Below are positions 1 through 8,284 of a stretch of DNA of 64,000 bases, one piece after another. The notes below the pieces were generated by a model. It had not been told where the DNA came from. It did not search any database and was given only the letters and a program-made list of their open reading frames with translations. The DNA is taken from positions 38,582 to 102,581 of the forward strand of contig DXMF01000037.1 of NCBI GenBank assembly GCA_019414345.1, read 5' to 3'. Position 1 is the stretch's first letter; each line of letters opens with the position of its first letter. This DNA comes from Collinsella sp. (lineage in GTDB: Bacteria; Actinomycetota; Coriobacteriia; Coriobacteriales; Coriobacteriaceae). The position numbers were made by a program, and so were the translations under genes.

Positions 1-34
1 ATATGCCGATTTGGGCCAAGAAGATTTTGAGTGA
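1..34 (+). CDS. C-terminal tail of an upstream gene (possibly nadD), partial
   Basis: The frame starting at base 2 is open from the window edge and reads YADLGQEDFE before a TGA at 32-34, 12 bases ahead of the yqeK start. Ten residues are too few to identify a protein. In many bacteria nadD (nicotinate-nucleotide adenylyltransferase) precedes yqeK and rsfS, so nadD is a guess from gene order only. Confidence 0.35.
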   Translation, partial: YADLGQEDFE

Positions 35-46
35 TGGGGGTCTACG

Positions 47-655
47 TTGTCGGTAGAGGATCAGTTTGAGGGCGATGAGCGCGCACTGCTCAAGCGCATT
101 CAAGAGCTGCTCGATGTTCGCATGAAGGATAAGCGCAAGCGCTATGTGCATTCGCTGGGTGTTGCCGAGACCGCACTTCATCTGGCCGAGGTCTACGGCG
201 TTGACCGCTTTGATGCCGCTGCCGCCGGCCTGATCCATGACTGGGACAAGGTACTCTCCGACGACGAGCTGGTCACGCGCGCTCTGCATTACGGCATTAA
301 AATTGCCGGCTCTCCTTCCGCCGCGACGCCGCTTTTGCATGGTCCTGTTGCCGCCTATGAGCTTCCGCAGCTTTTCCCCGAGCTGTCGCCGGCGGTCTTT
401 CAGGCTGTCGACCGTCACACCGTGGGCGCTTGCGACATGACGCCGCTCGATATGGTGGTCTTTGTGGCTGATGCCATCGAACCCAACCGCCACGGCGATT
501 ATGCCCATGCGCTGCGCAAGATGGTGGGGGAGTCGACGCTCGACGAGTTGTTCTTCTCCTGTTTTGCGCAGGGTTTGGTCTATGTGATTCAGTCCGGGCG
601 CTATCTTTATCCCACGGCTATTTCGATTTACAACCATTACGCCCAGCTGCGCTAG
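47..655 (+). CDS. yqeK: YqeK-family HD-domain hydrolase (predicted symmetrical Ap4A hydrolase)
   Basis: The 202-residue protein carries the HD metal-phosphohydrolase pattern: a first His in VHSLGVAETA (about residue 35), the paired His-Asp in GLIHDWDK, further His in LLHGPVAAYEL and DRHTVG, and a late Asp in FVADAIEPNR. That arrangement matches YqeK, whose members cleave diadenosine tetraphosphate symmetrically into two ADP with iron as cofactor. The start is a TTG preceded by GGGGG about eight bases upstream; no ATG lies near enough to include the first His. It sits 27 bases before rsfS, the usual nadD-yqeK-rsfS arrangement. Function is by family; no activity can be read from sequence. Confidence 0.88.
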   Translation: MSVEDQFEGDERALLKRIQELLDVRMKDKRKRYVHSLGVAETALHLAEVYGVDRFDAAAAGLIHDWDKVLSDDELVTRALHYGIKIAGSPSAATPLLHGPVAAYELPQLFPELSPAVFQAVDRHTVGACDMTPLDMVVFVADAIEPNRHGDYAHALRKMVGESTLDELFFSCFAQGLVYVIQSGRYLYPTAISIYNHYAQLR

Positions 656-682
656 CTCGGGCTGTCTAGAAAGAGGTATTCC

Positions 683-1138
683 ATGGCCGACGAGACCATG
701 ACCGACGAGCAGATTCTTGAAGGTGTGGAGCACAAGAGCTTCGTCGCCACGTCCGACCGCACTGCCGCCTCGCTGTCTGCGAGCGGTGTCGCCGCCGAGG
801 ATGTCGCCCGCGCCGCCGCGCAGGCCGCCTACGACAAGAAGGGCGAGGACGTTCAGGTGCTCGACCTGACCGAGCTTTCCGACGTATGCGACTACTTTGT
901 GCTTGCCACCGGTACCAACAACCGCCAGGTCGATTCTATCGTCGACGAGATCGAGGAGAAGGTCGCCGAGGCTTGCGGCGAGCACCCGTTCTCCATCGAG
1001 GGTCGCGAGCAGAAGACCTGGATGCTCATGGACTATGGTTCGGTTGTCGTCCACGTCTTCACTCCCGAAGCCCGCGACTTCTACCGCCTCGAGAAACTCT
1101 GGGGAGACGCCCCCCAGCTCCCCCTCAACCTCCTCTAG
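683..1138 (+). CDS. rsfS: Ribosomal silencing factor RsfS
   Basis: Residues about 39-151 match the RsfS/Iojap domain: AAQAAYDKKGEDVQVLDLTELSDVCDYF at the front, the VLATGTNNRQVDSI core, and the EGREQKTWMLMDYG and VVVHVFTPEARDFYRLEKLW blocks. RsfS binds ribosomal protein uL14 and keeps the 50S subunit from joining 30S when nutrients are scarce. The protein is 151 residues, longer than the usual 105-120, because of an acidic and Ala-rich N-terminal extension of about 38 residues. ATG at 683 has AAGAGG upstream. The stop codon TAG is also the beginning of a dispersed 20-bp repeat (see 1138-1157). Confidence 0.93.
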   Translation: MADETMTDEQILEGVEHKSFVATSDRTAASLSASGVAAEDVARAAAQAAYDKKGEDVQVLDLTELSDVCDYFVLATGTNNRQVDSIVDEIEEKVAEACGEHPFSIEGREQKTWMLMDYGSVVVHVFTPEARDFYRLEKLWGDAPQLPLNLL

Positions 1139-1157
1139 TAGCTCATTTGAGACGGGG
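1138..1157 (+). repeat. Dispersed 20-bp repeat, copy A
   Basis: GTAGCTCATTTGAGACGGGG begins at the last base of the rsfS stop codon. Closely related 20-mers lie at 9157-9176 (also overlapping a stop codon) and 9185-9204. It lies between the coding region and the terminator hairpin. Confidence 0.55.
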
Positions 1158-1180
1158 TTAGCAACCCTCACGCATATCGC

Positions 1181-1221
1181 CGGGCAGTTGCGGTTTTCCG
1201 CACCTGCCCCGCTTTCTTTTT
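1181..1221 (+). terminator. Intrinsic terminator after rsfS
   Basis: A 12-13 bp stem with a TTTT loop (arms 1181-1193 and 1198-1211, one T-C mismatch) is followed by a T-rich run at 1213-1220. It separates rsfS from the convergent dinB gene, which ends at 1234. Confidence 0.75.
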
Positions 1222-1233
1222 GCCCAAAGGCGG

Positions 1234-2448
1234 TTAATCGTTGAAACGGGATTGGCGGCCGAAGGAAAGGGCGGTGTCGCCGAATTTGTCTCGGACGGCG
1301 TCGATGGCGACGGAGAGGTCGCGGCGGTCGCTGGATTGGGCTCCGCGGTCATCGATCTCGCAGAACAGGTCAGTCTGGATGCCGCCTTGGTGGTCGAAGT
1401 CGCTCATGCCGATGCCGGCTAAGCGAACATGCATGCCTTCTTGCCAGATGTTGTCGAGCAGTTCGAGTGCAACCGCCACGAAGATGTTCTCATCGTCGGT
1501 TGGATGAGGCAGCCGGCGCTGTGCCGTACGCCCGCTTCCATACGAATACTTGAGCTTGAGCGTTACCGTGGCACCCGTCAGCCCCTGACGGCGCAGACGG
1601 CGTCCCACCGACTCACCCAGCAGCGCAATCGCCGCCTCAATATCCCCACGCTCAGTCAAATCTTTCGCAAAGGTGCGTTCATTACTGACCGACTTGACCT
1701 CACGCTCCTCATCGAGACTCGTGACTTCGGAGATTTCGAGTCCCAGCGCACGCTGGCGCATGCGTTCGCCGTTGACGCCAAAAATAGAGGCCAAGGTGGA
1801 TTCCGGTGCACGTGATAGCTCGCCGAGGGTGTAGATGCGCATGCGGCGCAGTCGCTCCTCGGCCGAGCGCCCGATGCCGCTCATGGCAGATACCGGCAGC
1901 GCGGCCAAAAAGCGCTGCTCGGTTCCGGGGCGCACGATGGTCAGCCCAAACGGCTTATCCCGCTCGCTTGCGATCTTTGCGACCGTCTTGTTGCAGCCTA
2001 CGCCAATGGAGCACGTCACTCCCAGCGCTGCCACGCGGTCGCTTATACGCCGTGCAACCAGCAGCGGGTCCTCGGGCGCAAAGCGACCCGGTGTGATATC
2101 GATAAAGGCTTCGTCGATCGATACGCGCTCAACGCGCGGCGTCTCCTCGGCAAGAATCGCCATGACCTGCGCGCTCACCTCGCGGTAGCGATCAAAGTGC
2201 CCGTGCGTCCAAATGGCTTGCGGGCACAAGCGCCGTGCCTCGGCTGAGGGCATGGCGGAGTGCACGCCAAAGCGACGTGCCTCGTAAGAACAGGTGGACA
2301 CAACGCCGCGGGAATCGGCGTCTCCGCCCACGATGAGCGGCTTTCCGCGCCATTCGGGATGATCGAGCATCTCCACGCTCGCAAAAAACGCATCGAGGTC
2401 CATCAGGCCCACCGCCGGACCCGTCCAGGGAGGCGGCGTGACGCCCAT
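1234..2448 (-). CDS. dinB: DNA polymerase IV (Y-family translesion polymerase)
   Basis: The protein shows the Y-family core: MDLDAFFASVEM with the first catalytic Asp, then YEARRFGVHSAMP, then RVSIDEAFIDIT with the second acidic pair, a helix-hairpin-helix segment (PVSAMSGIGRSAEERLRRM) and a C-terminal little-finger region. DinB extends mismatched or damaged primer ends. I place the start at ATG 2448 because GAGGA lies about five bases upstream; an in-frame ATG at 2487 would add 13 residues but has no Shine-Dalgarno sequence. A TATACT box (2494-2499, minus strand) puts the RNA start near 2487, so a leaderless start there is also possible. I found no convincing LexA-type box. About 404 residues, a little longer than most DinB. 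Confidence 0.92.
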   Translation of the reverse strand: MGVTPPPWTGPAVGLMDLDAFFASVEMLDHPEWRGKPLIVGGDADSRGVVSTCSYEARRFGVHSAMPSAEARRLCPQAIWTHGHFDRYREVSAQVMAILAEETPRVERVSIDEAFIDITPGRFAPEDPLLVARRISDRVAALGVTCSIGVGCNKTVAKIASERDKPFGLTIVRPGTEQRFLAALPVSAMSGIGRSAEERLRRMRIYTLGELSRAPESTLASIFGVNGERMRQRALGLEISEVTSLDEEREVKSVSNERTFAKDLTERGDIEAAIALLGESVGRRLRRQGLTGATVTLKLKYSYGSGRTAQRRLPHPTDDENIFVAVALELLDNIWQEGMHVRLAGIGMSDFDHQGGIQTDLFCEIDDRGAQSSDRRDLSVAIDAVRDKFGDTALSFGRQSRFND

Positions 2449-2493
2449 GGCATCCTCATAACCGTATGTATGTTCGCGTCTTTCCATGTCATG

Positions 2494-2499
2494 AGTATA
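2494..2499 (-). promoter_or_regulatory. Candidate -10 box of dinB
   Basis: On the minus strand the sequence is TATACT, six bases before ATG 2487 and about 45 before ATG 2448. No good -35 hexamer is visible at the expected spacing. Confidence 0.4.
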
Positions 2500-2603
2500 C
2501 CGCGCAGCTCATGTGGGGTGCGTGTATGTGCTTGCAAATCCCGAATTCTTGTCTAAGATATGGATTTGCCCTCGACTACACCGAAGAAGTTGGTCTCACG
2601 GAC

Positions 2604-2632
2604 TTCACCTGCCCGCGTCGATGGCGTATTAT
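2604..2632 (+). promoter_or_regulatory. Promoter for rpsP operon
   Basis: TTCACC (2604-2609) and TATTAT (2627-2632) are separated by 17 bases, giving an RNA start near 2640 and a leader of about 50 bases before the rpsP start. Confidence 0.5.
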
Positions 2633-2688
2633 GTTCAACTGTTTGTTTGTAGTTGCAGCCTAAAGCTGCTTGGTTGGAGGAGTTTCCT

Positions 2689-3030
2689 TTGGCAGTCAAG
2701 ATTCGCCTTGCTCGTCACGGCGCTAAGAAGCGTCCGTACTACCGTGTCGTCGTCGCCGATTCCCGCGCCCCGCGTGACGGTCGTATCATCGAGGAGGTTG
2801 GCCGCTACAACCCGATGACCGCCCCCAAGACCATCAACCTCGACCTCGAGAAGATCGCCGACTGGCAGTCCAAGGGCGCTCAGCTCACCGATGCCGTCGC
2901 CGCTCTGGTCAAGGCCGCCAACGAGGGCGAGAAGACCGAGACCGTCGTCAAGAAGTCCAAGAAGCAGCTCGCCAAAGAGGCCGAGGCCGCTAAGGCTGCC
3001 GCTGAGGCCGCTGAGGGCGCCGAGGAGTAA
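2689..3030 (+). CDS. rpsP: 30S ribosomal protein S16
   Basis: AVKIRLARHGAKKRPYYRVVVADSRAPRDGRIIEEVGRYNP is the characteristic S16 N-terminus. S16 binds 16S rRNA and is needed for 30S assembly. The start is TTG 2689: GGAGGAG at 2676-2682 lies six bases upstream and the protein then begins exactly where S16 should; an upstream in-frame ATG at 2653 would add 12 unrelated residues. The 113-residue product has a Lys/Glu/Ala-rich C-terminal tail of about 30 residues beyond the conserved core, which is common in actinobacterial S16. It leads the rpsP-khpA-rimM-trmD-lepB operon. Confidence 0.96.
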   Translation: MAVKIRLARHGAKKRPYYRVVVADSRAPRDGRIIEEVGRYNPMTAPKTINLDLEKIADWQSKGAQLTDAVAALVKAANEGEKTETVVKKSKKQLAKEAEAAKAAAEAAEGAEE

Positions 3031-3033
3031 ATC

Positions 3034-3318
3034 GTGCCTGAGGTTGACGCTGCACAGCTCGAGGGTGAGGCAATGCTCTCAGATCGCATCGCCGATCTCG
3101 TCGAATATTTCGTTGTTCAGATCGTCGACGACCCGGATTCCGTGAGCCTTGAGGTCATCGATGGTGACGACACCTCTACGATCGAGGTTTCTGTCGCCGA
3201 GGATGACGTCGCTAAGGTCATCGGCCGTCGTGGCCGTACCATCAAGGCCATTCGCACGCTCGCCCGTGCACTGGCCGCTCGCCTCGACACTGCAGTCGAG
3301 GTAGAGGTTCTGGGCTAG
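3034..3318 (+). CDS. khpA: KH-domain RNA-binding protein KhpA (YlqC family)
   Basis: A single small KH domain is visible: VSVAEDDVAKVIGRRGRTIKAIRTLARALA contains the GxxG loop (GRRG). KhpA is a small RNA chaperone that pairs with KhpB/Jag in several gram-positive bacteria; its position between rpsP and rimM is the conserved YlqC locus. I use GTG 3034, four bases after the rpsP stop, with GAGGAG six bases upstream. ATG 3073 would give an 81-residue protein closer to the usual length and also has a GAGG upstream, so either start could be right. Confidence 0.9.
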   Translation: MPEVDAAQLEGEAMLSDRIADLVEYFVVQIVDDPDSVSLEVIDGDDTSTIEVSVAEDDVAKVIGRRGRTIKAIRTLARALAARLDTAVEVEVLG

Positions 3319-3322
3319 GACC

Positions 3323-3844
3323 TTGAGGTCCCAGTACAAAAACATCGCCCGTGTGGTCAAGCCGCACGGAAGGAAGGGGGAGGTCCTCGCGCAGCCGCTG
3401 CGGGGGCTTCCTTCTGTATTGACGCCGGGTATGCGCGTCGCCCTGACGCCGCCGGCGCTCAAGCGCGACCGCTTTTGCACGGTCGTGTCCGTCACCGATA
3501 CGGGCGATGGCGATCTGGTCTCGTTTGAGGGCATTGACGACTTGACGGCCGCCGAGGGCATCACGGGATGCTATGTGCTGGCAAATCGTGACGACTTTGA
3601 GCTCGATTCGCTCGACGCCGCCTATACCGACCTGATGGGTCGCGAGGTGGTCGACGAGCGCTTCGGTTCGCTCGGCACGATCGTCGAGATCATGTCGACG
3701 CCCGCTAACGATGTTTGGGTTGTCGAGGGTGATCGGTACGGCGAGGTGCTGATTCCCGTGATCGAGCAGGTTGTGCTCGATCTTCCCGACACAGGAACAA
3801 TTTTCGTCCACGTTATGGACGGCCTGATCGATATGGACAAGTAG
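3323..3844 (+). CDS. rimM: 16S rRNA processing protein RimM
   Basis: The N-terminus YKNIARVVKPHGRKGEVLAQP is the RimM beta-barrel signature, and the second half (GREVVDERFGSLGTIVEIMSTPANDVWVVEG...EVLIPVIEQVV) is the PRC-barrel domain. RimM binds S19 and helps mature the 30S head. The 173-residue length is typical. The start is TTG 3323; the only Shine-Dalgarno candidate, AGGA at 3317-3320, is very close, so expression may rely on coupling to khpA, whose stop is at 3316-3318. Confidence 0.94.
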   Translation: MRSQYKNIARVVKPHGRKGEVLAQPLRGLPSVLTPGMRVALTPPALKRDRFCTVVSVTDTGDGDLVSFEGIDDLTAAEGITGCYVLANRDDFELDSLDAAYTDLMGREVVDERFGSLGTIVEIMSTPANDVWVVEGDRYGEVLIPVIEQVVLDLPDTGTIFVHVMDGLIDMDK

Positions 3845-3854
3845 GGAGGACAAC

Positions 3855-4613
3855 ATGCTGATTGAGACCCTTTCGGTCTTTCCCGAGATGTTTGAGCCCG
3901 TCATGTCCACATCGATTTTGGGCCGCGCCCGCAAGGCCGGCCTTTTTGATTTTAAGGCGTATAACCTGCGCGACTGGACGCACGACCGCCATCGTACCGT
4001 CGATGACGAGCCGTACGGCGGCGGGCAGGGCATGCTCATGAAGGTCGAGCCTATTGCCGAGGCCATCGAGGCTATTAGCTCCGAGGGTCCCAAGCCCACC
4101 GTGGTGTTCTTTACGCCCTGTGGCGAGCCCTTTACGCAGCATGTGGCCGAGCGCCTGCTCAAAAGCGAGCGCCTGCTGTTTGTGTGCAGCCGCTACGAGG
4201 GCGTCGACGAGCGTGCGTATGCGTATGCCGATGAGCGCCTGTCGATCGGCGACTACGTGCTCACGGGCGGCGAGCTGCCCGCTATGGTGGTGGCTGACGC
4301 CGTCGTGCGTCTCATCCCCGGCGCCCTTGGTGACGAGATGAGCAACGTCGACGAGTCGTTTTCGACCGCCGAGGACGGTGGCCTGCTCGAGTACGCGCAG
4401 TATACCCGTCCCGCCGAGTTCAACGGCGAGGGCGTGCCCGCCGTGCTCGTGAGCGGCGATCACGCCAAGGTCGACGCCTGGCGCCGCAAGAATGCCATCG
4501 AGCGCACCTGCCGCTGGCGTCCCGACCTAATCGAGACGGCGCGGCTTACGCCCGAGGAGCGTGCATACGCGCAAGAGATTCTGGACGCGTCGTATTCGCA
4601 GAGCGAGGAGTGA
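3855..4613 (+). CDS. trmD: tRNA (guanine37-N1)-methyltransferase TrmD
   Basis: LIETLSVFPEMFEPVMSTSILGRA opens the SPOUT-fold methyltransferase; DEPYGGGQGMLMKVEP and the knotted cofactor site (CSRYEGVDERAYAYADERLSIGDYVLTGGELPAMV) are strongly conserved. TrmD uses S-adenosylmethionine to make m1G37 next to the anticodon of tRNAs reading C/G-starting codons, preventing +1 frameshifts. It has 252 residues, normal length. ATG 3855 has GGGAGGA upstream. Its stop precedes the lepB ATG by two bases. Confidence 0.96.
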   Translation: MLIETLSVFPEMFEPVMSTSILGRARKAGLFDFKAYNLRDWTHDRHRTVDDEPYGGGQGMLMKVEPIAEAIEAISSEGPKPTVVFFTPCGEPFTQHVAERLLKSERLLFVCSRYEGVDERAYAYADERLSIGDYVLTGGELPAMVVADAVVRLIPGALGDEMSNVDESFSTAEDGGLLEYAQYTRPAEFNGEGVPAVLVSGDHAKVDAWRRKNAIERTCRWRPDLIETARLTPEERAYAQEILDASYSQSEE

Positions 4614-4615
4614 GA

Positions 4616-5179
4616 ATGGTCCCATCGCAGCATTCCGTGCTAAGGGGTGCGTTTGAGTGGATTGTGGTCGTCGCGATCGCACTCGTCGCCACCTTCTTGA
4701 TTCGCTCGTTTGTGGTCGAACCCTTTGTGGTGCCCACCGGTTCCATGGAGTCCACGATCGAGATTGGCGACCAGATCCTGGCCCAAAAGGTGAGCCTCGA
4801 GCTCGGTCAGCCCGTCAAGCAGGGCGATATCGTGGTGTTCCATAACCCCGATGGTACCTCCGAGCACGATGTTCTCGTCAAGCGTGTTATTGCCACGGCC
4901 GGCCAGACCGTTGACCTGCAGGACGGCAAGGTGGTCGTTGACGGCCAAGCACTCGACGAGGACTACACGACCGGCATGAGCTGGCCGCTTTCGGTCCAGG
5001 CTCCCGGCGCTCAGGTAGGCTATCCCTACACCGTTCCCGATGGGTGCGTGTGGGTGATGGGCGACAACCGCGAAAACTCTGCCGACTCACGCTACTTTGG
5101 TCCCGTCGATCGCTCTGATCTGATCGCCGTGGCGCTCGTGCGCTACTGGCCGCTCAACCGCATCGGCGCTATCGACTAA
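4616..5179 (+). CDS. lepB: Type I signal peptidase LepB
   Basis: One N-terminal membrane segment (FEWIVVVAIALVATFLIRSF) is followed by PTGSMESTIEIGDQI, which holds the catalytic Ser, VLVKRVIATAGQ with the catalytic Lys, and the GDNRENSADSRYFGPV box. This is a gram-positive P-type signal peptidase that removes signal peptides from secreted proteins on the outer face of the membrane. ATG 4616 has GAGGAG five bases upstream; the GTG at 4610 would lie within that ribosome-binding site. It closes the rpsP operon. Confidence 0.94.
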   Translation: MVPSQHSVLRGAFEWIVVVAIALVATFLIRSFVVEPFVVPTGSMESTIEIGDQILAQKVSLELGQPVKQGDIVVFHNPDGTSEHDVLVKRVIATAGQTVDLQDGKVVVDGQALDEDYTTGMSWPLSVQAPGAQVGYPYTVPDGCVWVMGDNRENSADSRYFGPVDRSDLIAVALVRYWPLNRIGAID

Positions 5180-5186
5180 AAAACGC

Positions 5187-5192
5187 TATAGT
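5187..5192 (+). promoter_or_regulatory. Candidate -10 box of glyQS
   Basis: TATAGT in the context CGCTATAGTAC lies 46 bases before glyQ. No -35 match is evident, and there is no T-box leader in the 59-base gap. Confidence 0.35.
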
Positions 5193-5238
5193 ACAGTACC
5201 TAACCGTGTAATCGTTTCGACGAGGGGATATTAGAGGC

Positions 5239-6150
5239 ATGAACGCTTCATCGCTTTCCTTCCAAGACATCATCCTGCGCCTCCAGCAGTACTGGGGCGA
5301 GCAGGGCTGCGTCATTATGCAGCCCTATGACTCCGAGGTCGGTGCCGGTACCTTCCATACCGCGACCACGCTGCGCTCGCTCGGTCCCTCCGAGTGGCGC
5401 ACCTGCTATGCGCAGCCTTGCCGCCGTCCCGCCGACGGCCGCTACGGCGAGAACCCCAACCGCATGCAGCACTACTATCAGTTCCAGGTGCTCATTAAGC
5501 CCTCGCCGGTCAACGCCCAGGAGCTCTACCTGGGGTCTCTTGCCGCCATTGGCCTGGACCCCAACGACCATGACGTCCGCTTTGTCGAGGACGACTGGGA
5601 GAGCCCGACGCTCGGCGCCTGGGGCCTTGGCTGGGAGGTCTGGCTCAACGGTATGGAGGTCACGCAGTTTACGTACTTCCAGCAGGTGGGCGGCATCGAG
5701 GTCGACCCCGTGCCCGTCGAGATCACCTATGGTCTGGAGCGCATCGCCATGTACGCCCAGGGCGTCAACTCCGTTTATGACCTGGTGTGGAGCTATCTGC
5801 CCGATGGCACGCCCATGACCTATGGCGACGTGTTCCTGGAGAACGAGCGCGAGTTCAGTGCCTACAACTTTGAGGTCGCCAACGTCGAGATGATGCGTCA
5901 GAAGTTTGACGACTACGAGGCCGAGTGCCACTCCTGCCTGGAGCGCAAGCTTCCGCTGCCGGCGTACGACTGCGTTATGAAGTGCAGCCATGCCTTCAAC
6001 TTGCTCGACGCCCGTGGCGCCCTGTCCGCGGTCGAGCGTGCCAACTACATCCTGCGCGTCCGCGCCGTCGCCAAGGCGTGCTGCGAGGCCTATATGGCCG
6101 AGGTCGCCGGAGTCAACGAGAATGCCGACCAGGAAGGCGAGGTGGCGTAA
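5239..6150 (+). CDS. glyQ: Glycyl-tRNA synthetase alpha subunit
   Basis: LSFQDIILRLQQYWGEQGCVIMQPYDSEVGAGTFH is the invariant start of the bacterial alpha chain; the class II catalytic elements follow, including FVEDDWESPTLGAWGLGWEVWLNGMEVTQFTYFQQ. The alpha subunit carries the aminoacylation site and works with GlyS in an alpha2-beta2 tetramer. At 303 residues it is full length. The ATG has AGAGG upstream, and the stop is three bases from glyS. Confidence 0.97.
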   Translation: MNASSLSFQDIILRLQQYWGEQGCVIMQPYDSEVGAGTFHTATTLRSLGPSEWRTCYAQPCRRPADGRYGENPNRMQHYYQFQVLIKPSPVNAQELYLGSLAAIGLDPNDHDVRFVEDDWESPTLGAWGLGWEVWLNGMEVTQFTYFQQVGGIEVDPVPVEITYGLERIAMYAQGVNSVYDLVWSYLPDGTPMTYGDVFLENEREFSAYNFEVANVEMMRQKFDDYEAECHSCLERKLPLPAYDCVMKCSHAFNLLDARGALSAVERANYILRVRAVAKACCEAYMAEVAGVNENADQEGEVA

Positions 6151-6153
6151 GCC

Positions 6154-8250
6154 ATGGCAGACGCTAAGGATTTCCTGTTTGAGATTGGTACGGAGGAAAT
6201 GCCCTCCGCACCGCTGAACAATGCCGTCAAGCAGCTTGGCACCATGATCGCCATGGGTCTCGACGAGGCCGGTCTGGCCCATGGCGAGGTCCGCGTGATC
6301 TCGAGCCCGCGTCGACTGGCTGCGCTCGTGGCCAACGTCGCCACTGCGACCGATGAGGTCCATGAGGTCAAGCGCGGTCCCGCGGCCAACATCGCCTTCG
6401 ATGCTGACGGTAACGCCACCAAGGCCGCCCAGGGCTTCGCCCGCAAGTGCGGCGTGGCTGCCGAGGGCCTGGTCCGTCGCGAGGATACGGACGGTCGCGA
6501 GTATGTCTTTGCCGAGAAGAACATTCCTTCCGCCCCGGCCACCCCGATCCTGACGGCCCTGTGCGAGAAGACTATCGCCGGCCTGCAGTGGCCCAACTAC
6601 CGCTCCCAGCGCTGGGGCCACGAGCACGCGACGTTCGTGCGTCCGGTCCGTTGGATCTGCTGCCTTTTGGGTGAGGATGTTGTGCCCGTGTCGTTTGCCG
6701 ACGTGACGAGTGGCAACACCACGCGTGGTCATCGCGTACTTGGCCCTGGTGACCATGTGGTTGCCAGCCCCGCCGCCTACGAGCAGGTGCTCGAGGACGC
6801 CGGCGTGCTTTCTGCCGAGCGTCGTCGCGAGGCCATCCTCGCCGGTATCGCTGAGGTCGAGGCTGCCCGTCCCGGCTGCCATGTCGATACGCCCAAGAAG
6901 GTCTTCGAGGAGGTTATCAACCTCTGCGAGTGGCCGACGGTGCTCGTCGGTACTTTCGATGAGGAGTTCCTCAAGGTCCCGCACGAGATTATCTGCGAGT
7001 CCATGCTCACCAACCAGCGCTACTTCCCGATCTATGACGGCGAGGGCAAGCTCACGCGTGAGTTCGTGGTCGTTTCCAACAGCAAGCCCGAGAATGCCGA
7101 GCGCGTGATCGACGGCAACGAGCGCGTCGTGCGCGCCCGTCTGGATGATGCCAAGTTCTTCTACGAGGAGGACCTGAAGATCTCCCTCGACGAGTTCCGT
7201 GAGCGTCTGGCCAAGGTTGCCTTCCAGGAGAAGCTCGGTAGCGTGCTCGCCAAGTCCGAGCGCATCGAGCAGCTCGCGCTCGCCATCGCCCGCGAGGCTC
7301 ACCTGGGCGCCCATCTTGCCGCCGACGCTGCTCGCGCCGCACACCTGTGCAAGGCAGACCTGGTGTCCAACGCCGTCGTCGAGTTCACGAGCCAGCAGGG
7401 CGTGATGGGTGGTTACTACGCCTGCGCGATGGGGGAGAACGACGAGGTCGCTCATGCCATTCGCGATCACTATCGTCCCCGCTTTGCCGGCGACGAGCTG
7501 CCCGAGGGCACCGCTGGCTGCATCGTGGCCTGCGCCGACAAGCTCGATACCATCGCCGGTATCTTTGCCATCGGCGAGCCCCCGACCGGCTCCTCCGACC
7601 CCTACGCGCTGCGTCGTGCCGCTATCGGCATCATCAACATCCTGCGCGACCGTCTGCCGATCGATCCCACGTCGCTCATCGACTTCGCCCTTGAGCTCTA
7701 CAGTGAGCAGGGCATTGAGTTCGACGCCGCCGAGGTCGCCCAGCAGGTTCGCGACTTCTTCCATGGCCGCCTGGTGAGCATGGCCCGCGACGAGAAGATC
7801 CCGGCCGATACCGTTGCCGCCGTCTCCGCGGTGCACATCATTGCTCCGTCCGTCTTCTTCGCCCGCTGCGCCGCCCTCGACGAGGCCCGCAAGAACGACG
7901 CTGAGACGTTCGATAACCTGGCGACCGCCTATGCCCGCGCCGCGCACATCTCCAAGCCCGAGCTGGGTGCGGAGTACGACCGCGCCCTGATGGGCGAGGT
8001 TGAGCTCGCGCTTGCCGACGCCTCCGAGGCCGCTCGGACCGCCGTCGATGCTGCTCTCGCTGTCGAGGATTACCCGGCCGCATTTGCTGCCCTCGCCGCC
8101 CTGCGTGCCCCCATCGACCGCTTCTTCGACGAGGTCATGGTCATGGACAAGGACGAGCAGCTTCGCGATAATCGCCTTAAGCTGCTCAACCGCTTCGAGG
8201 CCGTTTTCTCCGGCATCGCCAACATCGGTGAGCTTGCCCGCAAAAAGTAA
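6154..8250 (+). CDS. glyS: Glycyl-tRNA synthetase beta subunit
   Basis: DFLFEIGTEEMPSAPLNNAVKQL is the conserved beta-chain N-terminus; the tRNA-binding body and an HD-like region (ARAAHLCKADLVSNAVVEFTSQQGVMGGYYA) follow, then the C-terminal anticodon-binding domain with VMDKDEQLRDNRLKLLNRF. It binds tRNA-Gly for the alpha subunit. At 698 residues it is full length. No terminator is seen after it; the PPDK regulator gene starts 34 bases later. Confidence 0.97.
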   Translation: MADAKDFLFEIGTEEMPSAPLNNAVKQLGTMIAMGLDEAGLAHGEVRVISSPRRLAALVANVATATDEVHEVKRGPAANIAFDADGNATKAAQGFARKCGVAAEGLVRREDTDGREYVFAEKNIPSAPATPILTALCEKTIAGLQWPNYRSQRWGHEHATFVRPVRWICCLLGEDVVPVSFADVTSGNTTRGHRVLGPGDHVVASPAAYEQVLEDAGVLSAERRREAILAGIAEVEAARPGCHVDTPKKVFEEVINLCEWPTVLVGTFDEEFLKVPHEIICESMLTNQRYFPIYDGEGKLTREFVVVSNSKPENAERVIDGNERVVRARLDDAKFFYEEDLKISLDEFRERLAKVAFQEKLGSVLAKSERIEQLALAIAREAHLGAHLAADAARAAHLCKADLVSNAVVEFTSQQGVMGGYYACAMGENDEVAHAIRDHYRPRFAGDELPEGTAGCIVACADKLDTIAGIFAIGEPPTGSSDPYALRRAAIGIINILRDRLPIDPTSLIDFALELYSEQGIEFDAAEVAQQVRDFFHGRLVSMARDEKIPADTVAAVSAVHIIAPSVFFARCAALDEARKNDAETFDNLATAYARAAHISKPELGAEYDRALMGEVELALADASEAARTAVDAALAVEDYPAAFAALAALRAPIDRFFDEVMVMDKDEQLRDNRLKLLNRFEAVFSGIANIGELARKK

Positions 8251-8284
8251 GCTAGCCTGCGCGTAAGCGCAAAAGGAGCCCCGC

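Noticed and set aside
2488..2560. SOS box for dinB
   Set aside because: GAAC and GTT occur near 2460-2475 on the minus strand but the spacing does not fit a LexA palindrome and they are inside the coding start.
5180..5238. Possible T-box upstream of glyQS
   Set aside because: The gap is only 59 bases, with no specifier stem or T-box sequence. proS also has no leader, as its ATG directly follows ispG.
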